Below are positions 8,876-16,034 of a DNA stretch of 50,051 nucleotides, piece after piece (within the stretch, counting starts at the first letter, position 1; each line of letters starts with the position of its first letter). The stretch comes from Clostridia bacterium (lineage in GTDB: Bacteria > Bacillota > Clostridia > Oscillospirales > CAG-272). The translations under genes were made by a program, and so were the position numbers. Below the pieces are notes generated by a model, which ran no database searches, was not told the origin of the DNA, and worked only from the letters and a program-made list of their open reading frames with translations. Location: contig JAFXAN010000022.1 of the NCBI GenBank assembly GCA_017517035.1, forward strand, positions 1-50,051. Direction: 5' to 3'.

Positions 8876-9598
8876 TTATTCAAGAATATTTGATGTGATA
8901 TAGTCAACTCCCATTTCGGCAAGTCTTTCGCCATCCTCGGGATCGTCAACCGTCCAGCAGTTGATCTCAAGACCGTTCTCATGTATCAAATCAACAAGCT
9001 CTTTTGTAACGGCCTTATAGTAAATATCAAGGTCAATGCCCTTTTCCTTCATCCATGGGAGATATTCATCCGACCAATTGCTTGTAAGATACTGAACTTT
9101 TGCCTCGGGAGCGATCTCCTTTACCATAAGACAATTACACTTATCAAAGGCAATGAAGATAGTGTTCTCAAAATGTCCCTTGCTCTTTATAAGCTCGATC
9201 ATTTCGGTATACTGTTCGGTTGTTCCGCTTGTCTTCAGCTCAAGAACGCTGACCTTTTCATATCTATGGCAGATACGGATATATTCCTCAAGAGAGGGAA
9301 GCGTGAGGTCGCTTCGTGTCAAGCCGTTCATTCCTCTGTCGGTAAGTCTGATGCCTCTGACAGCATCAAAGGGAAGCTCCTCAACATTTGCATCAATGCC
9401 CGAGCAACGCTTTGTGCTTGCATCGTGAGTTATGATGAATTTGCCGTCGGCGGTGATGTGCATATCGGTCTCGATTCCGAAATAGCTTCTGTTTCCTGCG
9501 GCAACAAATGCTGCATTTGTGTTTTCACGCTCAATTCCGCTTACGCCTCTGTGAGCGACCATCTTAACATTTTTCTTATCAAATTTAATTGTATTCAT
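8876..9598 (-). CDS. Glycerophosphodiester phosphodiesterase
   Basis: 240 aa, UgpQ-type. It has the GDPD signature: H16-R17-G18, E25-N26-T27, E43-x-D45 and H58, the acid/base and metal ligands. It would release an alcohol and sn-glycerol 3-phosphate from lipid-derived glycerophosphodiesters. No signal peptide is present, so it acts on material already in the cytosol. It has its own strong promoter (9631-9659) and is not obviously co-transcribed with the AraC gene upstream, which lies 65 nt away on the same strand. Confidence 0.9.
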   Translation of the reverse strand: MNTIKFDKKNVKMVAHRGVSGIERENTNAAFVAAGNRSYFGIETDMHITADGKFIITHDASTKRCSGIDANVEELPFDAVRGIRLTDRGMNGLTRSDLTLPSLEEYIRICHRYEKVSVLELKTSGTTEQYTEMIELIKSKGHFENTIFIAFDKCNCLMVKEIAPEAKVQYLTSNWSDEYLPWMKEKGIDLDIYYKAVTKELVDLIHENGLEINCWTVDDPEDGERLAEMGVDYITSNILE

Positions 9599-9630
9599 GA
9601 TGAGATCTCCTTGATTTTGATTATAATGAT

Positions 9631-9659
9631 ATTATACAACGCACAAAAGACATTGTCAA
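9631..9659 (-). promoter_or_regulatory. Sigma-A promoter of the glycerophosphodiesterase
   Basis: On the minus strand TTGACA (9659-9654) and TATAAT (9636-9631) with a 17-nt spacer: a perfect match. Confidence 0.85.
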
Positions 9660-9663
9660 CAAT

Positions 9664-10464
9664 TTAACGGATTTTTCCGATTTTTATATATTTTTTTCTA
9701 TATTCCGAGGGTGTCATGCCTGTTTTTTCTTTGAAAACTCTGCAAAAATACTGAAGGGAGGAAAATCCGCACTGATATGCAATTTCATCAAGAGAAATAT
9801 CCTCCAAGCTGAAAAGTATTTTTGCTCTCTCAAGTCTTGCAAGAACTATGAATTTAGATGGGGAGATCCCCTCTGAGGCTTTAAAGATCTTTCTCAGATG
9901 TACCTCGCTGATACTCATATCTTCTGCAAGAGACTTTACGGAAAGCAGTGGATTTGAAAGCCTTTCATATATTAATTCTTTTGCTTTTGAAACGGCATTT
10001 TTTGATCCCGAGGAAAGATATGTGGGAAAAGAAGCGGCAATAAAATTCCCATAGATGGAATAAAGCAGGGAGATGCAGTCCGCCTTTGCACTAGGCTCGG
10101 AGGATGTTATCTTTTTCATGAGCCTTCTGAAAAGAGCTTCGGTCTCGGGTGGATTTTTAAGGCTGACATTTGCGCTTTTTCTTTCTTCATTGCTAATAAA
10201 ATCAAAATCGGTATGTATATGAAGAAAAGGCTCGGTGATAAGCTCCTTTTTATAGGAAGAATCCTTTGCAAGATAGATAAGATCGCCTGCACGGGCGGTA
10301 AATGAATGCCCATCCGAAAAGCTATAGTGACATTCCCCCGAAAGAACAAAGACAAAACCGTCGCTCCATCTGCCATCAACCGACGAATACTTTCTTCCGG
10401 TTTGGGATTTTATAACATGACGAAGACATGAGATGTATAATTCGTTTTTTGCAATATCAAGCAT
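9664..10464 (-). CDS. AraC-family transcriptional regulator
   Basis: 266 aa. The N-terminal half is a cupin-like sensor (GECHYSFSDGHSFTARAGDLIYL). The C-terminal ~100 residues hold the two helix-turn-helix units of the AraC/XylS family, ending with the typical CGFSSLQYFCRVFKEKTGMTPSEYRK. It is divergent from the glycyl radical enzyme with 168 nt between the two coding regions, so it most likely controls that gene in response to a small ligand, perhaps a sugar or the enzyme's substrate. The ligand is not predictable. Confidence 0.9.
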   Translation of the reverse strand: MLDIAKNELYISCLRHVIKSQTGRKYSSVDGRWSDGFVFVLSGECHYSFSDGHSFTARAGDLIYLAKDSSYKKELITEPFLHIHTDFDFISNEERKSANVSLKNPPETEALFRRLMKKITSSEPSAKADCISLLYSIYGNFIAASFPTYLSSGSKNAVSKAKELIYERLSNPLLSVKSLAEDMSISEVHLRKIFKASEGISPSKFIVLARLERAKILFSLEDISLDEIAYQCGFSSLQYFCRVFKEKTGMTPSEYRKKYIKIGKIR

Positions 10465-10500
10465 AGGCTTTTTCCTCCGAAAAATGCTTTTCTTGGCTAT

Positions 10501-10529
10501 ATTTTAACACAAAAAAGAAATTTTGTACA
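10501..10529 (-). promoter_or_regulatory. Promoter of the AraC regulator
   Basis: On the minus strand TGTACA (10529-10524), 17-nt spacer, TAAAAT (10506-10501). Confidence 0.6.
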
Positions 10530-10535
10530 GATATT

Positions 10536-10563
10536 TTGAAAAAACAGTTTCGAAAAGTATAAT
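10536..10563 (+). promoter_or_regulatory. Promoter of the glycyl radical enzyme
   Basis: TTGAAA (10536-10541), 16-nt spacer, TATAAT (10558-10563). It lies back-to-back with the AraC promoter, a usual arrangement for a regulator and its target. Confidence 0.65.
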
Positions 10564-10632
10564 TATTTGTTTTTCTCACTTTACAAAAGAGTGGCTGTGT
10601 GTTATCATCAAATCGGAAGGCGAGGTGCGGGT

Positions 10633-12687
10633 ATGACTGACATCGAAAGAAGAAAAATAATTGCCGAGGATGCAAAGCAGATAAGCGAGATTTTGCTTTG
10701 TTCCGAAATTGAGATTGAAGAGGATCTTGAATTTTATCTTGGAAAGGATCTGCCCTCAAGTCATATGGACAGTATGTGGGCGAGAATTTCGACAAAACGA
10801 AATATGCTTTGGGCGGAAGGCGGAGAGCTTGCGCAGTATAGAGGCGCAGTTGAGTCTTCCTGCTATGACGGTGATGTTGATTTCGGTCATGTTGCACCCG
10901 ATTTTGAAGCGATCCTTTCTCTTGGGGCTGTGGGGCTTAGAAGCAGAGCCGCTGAATATGCAGAAAAGCATAAGGAAAACCGGGAGCTTTCGGAATATTA
11001 CCAAGGTGTTGACATGATCTATGATGCCCTTTGCCGTTTTATGCTTCGTGCCTCGGAAAAGGCGGCGAAATGCGGCAAAAAAAGGCGCTCGGATGCCCTT
11101 GAAGCGCTTTCAAGCCGTGCGCCTGAAACACTTTTCGAGGCGATTCAGCTTATTTTCATATTTTATTTTGTGATCTATCATCTGGAAGGGACAATGGTGC
11201 GCACACTCGGCAGGCTCGATAGCCTTCTTCTGCCCTATTATGAGCATGATATATCGACGAAAATTATGACGGAGGACGAGGCAAAAGCTCTTATTTGCGA
11301 TTTCATTTCTGCCGTAAATTCCTATAAAGTACCCGCCAATATTCCCTTTGCCATCTGCGGTGAAAGCGATGGAAAAAGCTCTGCAAACAAGCTCTCATAT
11401 CTTCTCCTTGAATGCTATAGTGCTCTGAAGCCGCCCTATGTTAAGATACATTTCCTTTATAGCGAAAAAACGCCCCGAGAGCTTGTGAAAAAAGCATTTG
11501 AGGCGATAAGGAGCGGTGCGAACAGCATTGTTTTCCTTTGCAATGAAACAGTTAAAAGATCTCTTCTTCATGTGGGCGCAGAGGGCAGCGATGTTGAGAA
11601 TTATTCGGTCGTTGGCTGCTACGAATGCGGTGCGGTGGATGAGGTCGCTTGCTCATGCGGAGGAAAACTCAATATTGTCAAGGCTCTTGAGGCAACGCTC
11701 TTTGACGGTTATGAGCTTAGCGGAGGTAATTTAGTCGGAATAAATGACTATAGCGAACCGAAGACTTTTGAAGAGTTTTTTGCAAAATTCGGTGCAAATC
11801 TCCGTCATTTTGCGGAATCGGCAAGGAAGATCGTCGATGCCCATGAAAAAATATATCCCCATGTACATAGCTCTCCCATTTTTTCTTCAACCTATCTTTC
11901 CTGTCTCACCAAAGGCGGAGATATCTATTGCCATGGCTCGGCAAAATATTGCAACACATCGCTTAATGCTCTGGGGCTTGCAACTGCGGTTGATTCTCTT
12001 GTTTCGATCAAAAAGCTCGTTTATGAGGATAAAATATTGACTCTTTCCGCACTTTGTGATATTCTCAAAAATAATTGGGAGGGAAATGAGGAGCTTCGCC
12101 TGATGGTGAAGAACAAATACCCCAAATACGGTATGGGAGACAGCGAGGCGGACGAAATTGGAGCGAGGATCTATGAGATCCTCGATGATGCCATAACGGG
12201 CAAGCCGAATGCAAAGGGTGGAATCTACCGTTTCGGAACATTTTCTATCAACTGGCGTATCGAATACGGAAGCAAAACTGCAGCAAGTGCTGATGGCAGA
12301 AGGTGCGGAGAGCTTATTTCGCTGAATACGGGAGCTTCTCTCGGCTCTGACAGAAACGGTGCAACGGGAAATATCGCATCGGTTTGTGCTCTCGGGAATG
12401 ATTTTGCACCCAACGGAAGCGTTCTTGACCTTGATTTTCACATAAGTTCGGTAAAGGGTGACGAAGGACTTTCCGCAATGGTGGCGACCATTGAAACATA
12501 TAATAAGTTGGGCGGATTTGCGGTTCATTATAATGTTCTTGATGCGGAGATGCTCCGTGATGCGCAGAAAAATCCCGAAAATTATGAAAATCTACAGGTT
12601 CGGCTCTGCGGCTGGAATGCAAGATTCGTTTCTCTCGACCGAGTTTTGCAGGACGACTTCATAAAGAGAGCTGATAGTAAAGGCTAA
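10633..12687 (+). CDS. Glycyl radical enzyme (pyruvate formate-lyase-like)
   Basis: 684 aa from ATG 10633, which has GAGGTG upstream; longer readings add a tail without its own binding site. The thiyl-radical cysteine is C329 in VVGCYECG, with E331 giving the C-x-E arrangement of eliminase/dehydratase-type members and not the Cys-Cys of true pyruvate formate-lyase. The glycyl radical motif VRLCGWNA places the radical on G660, 24 residues from the end. The protein is shorter than the usual 780-850 aa. A 4Fe-4S activating enzyme is required for the family, but none is adjacent. The divergent AraC gene is the likely regulator. Substrate unknown; the enzyme works only in anaerobic cytosol. Confidence 0.88.
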   Translation: MTDIERRKIIAEDAKQISEILLCSEIEIEEDLEFYLGKDLPSSHMDSMWARISTKRNMLWAEGGELAQYRGAVESSCYDGDVDFGHVAPDFEAILSLGAVGLRSRAAEYAEKHKENRELSEYYQGVDMIYDALCRFMLRASEKAAKCGKKRRSDALEALSSRAPETLFEAIQLIFIFYFVIYHLEGTMVRTLGRLDSLLLPYYEHDISTKIMTEDEAKALICDFISAVNSYKVPANIPFAICGESDGKSSANKLSYLLLECYSALKPPYVKIHFLYSEKTPRELVKKAFEAIRSGANSIVFLCNETVKRSLLHVGAEGSDVENYSVVGCYECGAVDEVACSCGGKLNIVKALEATLFDGYELSGGNLVGINDYSEPKTFEEFFAKFGANLRHFAESARKIVDAHEKIYPHVHSSPIFSSTYLSCLTKGGDIYCHGSAKYCNTSLNALGLATAVDSLVSIKKLVYEDKILTLSALCDILKNNWEGNEELRLMVKNKYPKYGMGDSEADEIGARIYEILDDAITGKPNAKGGIYRFGTFSINWRIEYGSKTAASADGRRCGELISLNTGASLGSDRNGATGNIASVCALGNDFAPNGSVLDLDFHISSVKGDEGLSAMVATIETYNKLGGFAVHYNVLDAEMLRDAQKNPENYENLQVRLCGWNARFVSLDRVLQDDFIKRADSKG

Positions 12688-12731
12688 AAAACAATCCCAA
12701 GGCATTCATTTGAACGCCTTGGGATTGTTTT
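12688..12731 (+). terminator. Rho-independent terminator
   Basis: 16-bp perfect stem (12688-12703 with 12716-12731) directly after the stop codon, ending in TTTT. Confidence 0.9.
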
Positions 12732-12751
12732 AGGAAAATATTATAAAACTA

Positions 12752-13100
12752 TAAACAGGAATTTGTCGGTGAAGGAGTTTCGCCTCTGCGGAGGCGACCG
12801 ACGCCGCCGTCGGCTCGCGCGACCTTTTAAAAAAGGTCGATCAAAACTTCGAAAAAGGTTATTTTTATTGCTGTTTATCTGTGTTCCTGCGGAAATTTTA
12901 CAGAAATTTCATGTTGAAAAACTTAGCATCAATTTACTCTCGAGTCATTCTGAGCGTAGCGAAGAATCTACGTGCGCTAAAGGATGATAATCTCACAGCA
13001 GTCACCCTGAGCGGAACGCAGTGGAGTCGAACCCGTAGGGCAATGCGACAGCATTGGGGTATAATTTCACCGTCTCCGACAGTTCGACAAATTACTGTTT
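12752..13100 (+). repeat. 350-bp MITE-like repeat, copy 1
   Basis: It closely matches the reverse complement of 20741-21090 over its whole length (about nine bases in ten by eye). The ends are inverted repeats of each other: AAACAG-G-AATTTGTCG on the left, and CGACAAATTACTGTTT on the right. Inside are GC-rich palindromes (12788-12840) and a segment reading CATTCTGAGCGTAGCGAAGAA. It encodes nothing credible. Its right end overlaps the last codons of the minus-strand gene at 13092 and supplies that gene's stop (CAG TAA). The family is common in gut Firmicutes as far as I recall, but I cannot name it. Confidence 0.88.
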
Positions 13101-14615
13101 TCGTGCCTCGATTATCTTTTCTGCCCTGATAGCCGGGAGCGATATTCCCATATCATCCGATCTATAGAGTATCGCTTCGTCGAGGTGCTTTTCTGCTTTG
13201 AAACGGATGTCAATATCGGGAGATTCTCTTGTGATTCTGTCAAGCTGAACTATGCCCATGTCACCAAGATCTGATAGCATTCCGATCTCAAAATGCTCAA
13301 GCTCGCCTGCAAGATATCGGTCTGTATTGTATTTTGCAATAACGCCGTCAACATCCGCAAAGGCAAGGATACCGCAAATAAGAATGGCGGATATCAGAGA
13401 AACGATCACAACATTTGTCTTCTTCACAAACTGTTTTATCAGCACCGTCACGAAAACAATGGCAAGAAAGACCATGAATGCGCTTGGCAAAACACGGAGA
13501 AGAGTAAGCCCGTAAGCTTCAATATAAATGACCATTTTTGAAAATGCCGTTGCGATGAGAACAAGTGTGGCAACAGAAAAAACCGAATTAACGATCCTCA
13601 GAGCAAGAGGCGCTTCTCCGTCCTTTTTCTTGCCGAAAATGCTTATGCAGATTATGATCAGAAAATTTATCACAGCCACCGCACAAAGCTGGAAGAAGCC
13701 GTTTTTTGCATAGGAAGAATAAGTCATTCCCTCGGGGAGCTTTCCGCTGAATGCAGAGAGATAATAATCAAGCTGCGAGACGAAAAACAGCAGATATATG
13801 AGAATAAAGGGAATGACAGCGGAAACGCAGAGAAGTGTCGGTGCAAAACCCATGACATCATTTGCCCTCTTGCATTTTTCCTCGTTTAAAATGTCCGCAA
13901 ATCGGCGGCTCTTTCCCGAATAAAGCATTCCGAAAAGAAGGAGAGCAAGAGGGAATGCCAAAATGATATTTTTAATGACAAGTGGCAGATCGAAAAAGCC
14001 GAAATCAAGGATATTATCGAGCATAGCGTTGAAACCCTCGTCATAGGAAAGCAGGAAAATGACGATAAGGCAAGGAATGAGTGCAATTCCAAGACCGAGA
14101 AGCACCATCAGTATACCTTTTCCGATCTTTCCGCTTTTTTTGTTTTGAGAGATCGCTTCAAGGCTGCTTCCGAGAGAGCCGAAGGGCATCACGAAAAGAG
14201 CCTTTATAAGCTCAAGAGGGAAAAGTGAGGATGGATATTTTTCCGAGGAATTTCCCGATATGGCAAAAACAAAATAAGGAAAAGCGAAAAAAGATATGAG
14301 AAGCACCGTCAGTCTTATTGCCGTATTTGCCGTGAAAAATATTCCGAAATTCAGCAAAAGAAGAGAGATACCGAGCGCAAGTGAGCATTTGCTTTGCAAA
14401 ATATTCACTCCGCTTTTTTTCATATAAATAAGCGTGATCGAAAAAAGCAATGTAAATGCTGCGATCCTACCGAGAGAGGAAAAAATATCAAGGTCTGCGA
14501 TAAAATAGCAAAGGGGGAAAAGCAGAAGTGCGATTACTGCATCGAGCCTTGAATATTCTCTTTTTTGGCTTTGAGGCTCCTGAATTTGCCCAAACGCATT
14601 GAAATTATTATCCAT
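13092..14615 (-). CDS. DUF4153/DUF4173-type polytopic membrane protein
   Basis: 507 aa from ATG 14615, chosen because AAGGAAGG lies 6 nt before it. Roughly ten or more hydrophobic helices span the first 400 residues, followed by a short soluble C-terminal region. The segments QLDYYLSAFSG-LPEGMTYSSYAKNGFFQL and YIEAYGLTLLRVLP are typical of this family of uncharacterised membrane proteins, which often sits next to DUF2975/HTH pairs. It is the last gene of a four-gene operon and overlaps the lipoprotein gene by 8 nt. The last residues (KQ) and stop codon fall in the repeat at 12752-13100, so the original C-terminus may have been different. Confidence 0.8.
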   Translation of the reverse strand: MDNNFNAFGQIQEPQSQKREYSRLDAVIALLLFPLCYFIADLDIFSSLGRIAAFTLLFSITLIYMKKSGVNILQSKCSLALGISLLLLNFGIFFTANTAIRLTVLLISFFAFPYFVFAISGNSSEKYPSSLFPLELIKALFVMPFGSLGSSLEAISQNKKSGKIGKGILMVLLGLGIALIPCLIVIFLLSYDEGFNAMLDNILDFGFFDLPLVIKNIILAFPLALLLFGMLYSGKSRRFADILNEEKCKRANDVMGFAPTLLCVSAVIPFILIYLLFFVSQLDYYLSAFSGKLPEGMTYSSYAKNGFFQLCAVAVINFLIIICISIFGKKKDGEAPLALRIVNSVFSVATLVLIATAFSKMVIYIEAYGLTLLRVLPSAFMVFLAIVFVTVLIKQFVKKTNVVIVSLISAILICGILAFADVDGVIAKYNTDRYLAGELEHFEIGMLSDLGDMGIVQLDRITRESPDIDIRFKAEKHLDEAILYRSDDMGISLPAIRAEKIIEARKQ

Positions 14616-15042
14616 CTGCATCCTTCCTTTCATTTGAGATCGGCCTTATGGCGTATTCGCCCGCAGCATCCGTAAAGACTTCAAGCTCATATTTTTCAAA
14701 TCCTCCGGGGAGGGTTATTTTTGTTTTTTCATTTTCAAATTCTTCTCCGCTGACGGTTTTTATGTTTATTTGCAGAGAAATGTCACTTTTTCCGTAATCC
14801 GGCTTGTCAAAACCGAACATCTGACCTTTCTTCATTGGCGTGTTGTCGGCATTCGAGCAGCCTGTTGTGCTGACGACATTATCATTCTTCAAAAAATCAA
14901 TTTCGATGGACTGAATCTTTTCTGCTCCTATATAAACATGAATACCGAGCCTACTGTTTTCACCGCCCATCGCACATGAGGAAAGACAAAGAGCAAGGCA
15001 CAAAATCAAGGCAAAAGATCTTTTCTTCTTATTATTCATCAT
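14608..15042 (-). CDS. Small lipoprotein of the DUF2975/HTH operon
   Basis: 144 aa from ATG 15042, with AAGGAG upstream. It begins with a lysine-rich signal peptide (residues 4-20) and lipobox LSSC, so it should be lipid-anchored outside the membrane. The rest (about 120 residues) is probably a beta-rich domain and matches nothing I recognise. It overlaps the HTH gene by 11 nt and the membrane-protein gene by 8 nt, so all are coupled. Confidence 0.78.
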   Translation of the reverse strand: MMNNKKKRSFALILCLALCLSSCAMGGENSRLGIHVYIGAEKIQSIEIDFLKNDNVVSTTGCSNADNTPMKKGQMFGFDKPDYGKSDISLQINIKTVSGEEFENEKTKITLPGGFEKYELEVFTDAAGEYAIRPISNERKDADG

Positions 15043-15250
15043 AGTTTTCTCCTTCTTTGTATTCAAGAATATCCGAGGGCTGGCAATCAAGGGCGCGGCA
15101 GATGGCGTCAAGCGTTGAAAATCTTATCGCCTTTGCCTTTCCTGTTTTTAGAATCGAAAGATTCACAGGGGTGATTCCAACCTCTGCGGCAAGCTCTCCG
15201 AGGGAGATCTTGCGCTTCGCCATCATAACATCAAGATTAACAATTATCAT
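15032..15250 (-). CDS. YozG-type Cro/CI helix-turn-helix regulator
   Basis: 72 aa, a single HTH domain (about residues 10-65) with ISLGELAAEVGITPVNLSILKTGKAKAIRFSTLDAIC split by the turn. This small-regulator family is normally paired with a DUF2975 membrane protein, as here, and the pair is thought to form a regulator-membrane unit. GAGGTGATATAATG gives a strong start. It may bind the palindrome at 15799-15815 upstream of its own operon. Confidence 0.9.
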   Translation of the reverse strand: MIIVNLDVMMAKRKISLGELAAEVGITPVNLSILKTGKAKAIRFSTLDAICRALDCQPSDILEYKEGENYDE

Positions 15251-15264
15251 TATATCACCTCAAA

Positions 15265-15729
15265 TCAAACGGTAAAATCATTTTCTTCCTTAATTGTGAC
15301 CGCTTCCTCGATGACATTTTTCACAACCCGAAGAACGATTCCGAGGAAAAGCGCCGCAAAAGCGATGACAAGTCCGAGGATGAAATATTTTGAAATGGCA
15401 CAAAAAAGCAGGACCTCTGCAAAGCAGCAATATGATATAAATCGCAGAAGCTTAACAGAGGGCAGGGTGAAAACATTGCCCTTATTGACAATTCCGAGAA
15501 GGGATATCAGCGAAATATCTGCACCGAATGCGGGAATTAGGATCAGATAAAGCATGATAGTCACAGCTATCTTGTCGTTTTGCGTGAGAAACTCCGATCT
15601 GCCCCGCAGACTTGTATAATAGTCCACAAGTCTCGGCAGAACAAAGGCGAAAACCACAAGTGCCGCAAGCACAAGAATGGCAATGACAAGTGAAATTTTT
15701 ACAGAAATATTTTTTCTTTTTGTGTTCAT
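15265..15729 (-). CDS. DUF2975 membrane protein
   Basis: 154 aa with four predicted membrane helices (about residues 10-32, 52-75, 90-112, 115-135) and a short acidic C-terminus. The family has no firm biochemical role. It is the first gene of the minus-strand operon, preceded by AAAAGGAG, with the HTH regulator 14 nt downstream. Confidence 0.85.
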   Translation of the reverse strand: MNTKRKNISVKISLVIAILVLAALVVFAFVLPRLVDYYTSLRGRSEFLTQNDKIAVTIMLYLILIPAFGADISLISLLGIVNKGNVFTLPSVKLLRFISYCCFAEVLLFCAISKYFILGLVIAFAALFLGIVLRVVKNVIEEAVTIKEENDFTV

Positions 15730-15762
15730 GGAAAAAATCTCCTTTTCTTATGATTTGACATG

Positions 15763-15791
15763 ATTATAGCACATATTTTTCCATTTGTCAA
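15763..15791 (-). promoter_or_regulatory. Promoter of the DUF2975-HTH-lipoprotein-DUF4153 operon
   Basis: On the minus strand TTGACA (15791-15786), 17-nt spacer, TATAAT (15768-15763): perfect boxes and spacing. Confidence 0.88.
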
Positions 15792-15798
15792 TATATTT

Positions 15799-15815
15799 TT
15801 ATCGAAAAACGATAA
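15799..15815. promoter_or_regulatory. Palindromic operator candidate TTATCG-N5-CGATAA
   Basis: Perfect 6-bp half-sites with a 5-nt A-rich centre, extending imperfectly to 15795-15819. It lies directly upstream of the -35 box of the minus-strand operon, a position suited to a dimeric regulator. The YozG-type protein encoded in the operon is the obvious candidate (inference). Confidence 0.55.
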
Positions 15816-15926
15816 ATATTTTTCAAAAAACAGATAATTTGCTTTTTTGGGGGATGATTTATTGCAAAATTGACACTGCCCAACCGAAAATCCTTCCCTA
15901 TTTTACAAAAATTTCTTAAAATTCCA

Positions 15927-15955
15927 TTGCGAAAAAAAAGTATGTATGCTATACT
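15927..15955 (+). promoter_or_regulatory. Promoter of the LRR/GH26 pair
   Basis: TTGCGA (15927-15932), 17-nt spacer, TATACT (15950-15955). The leader is about 70 nt, with a possible GTTCCC/GGGAA hairpin near its start. Confidence 0.65.
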
Positions 15956-16034
15956 GTATAATAGTGCAAAGTTCCCTTTTTTCGGGGAATTAGCCCCAAA
16001 AGCTCAAACAAATATTCGGAAAGGAAGAAACAAG

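Noticed and set aside
10567..10632. Longer N-terminus for the glycyl radical enzyme
   Set aside because: The extension covers the predicted transcription start and has no binding site; ATG 10633 is preceded by GAGGTG.
12763..13129. ORFs inside the 350-bp repeat
   Set aside because: The translations are low-complexity products of the palindromes and of the CATTCTGAGCG segment; the repeat has many differences between copies with no coding pattern.
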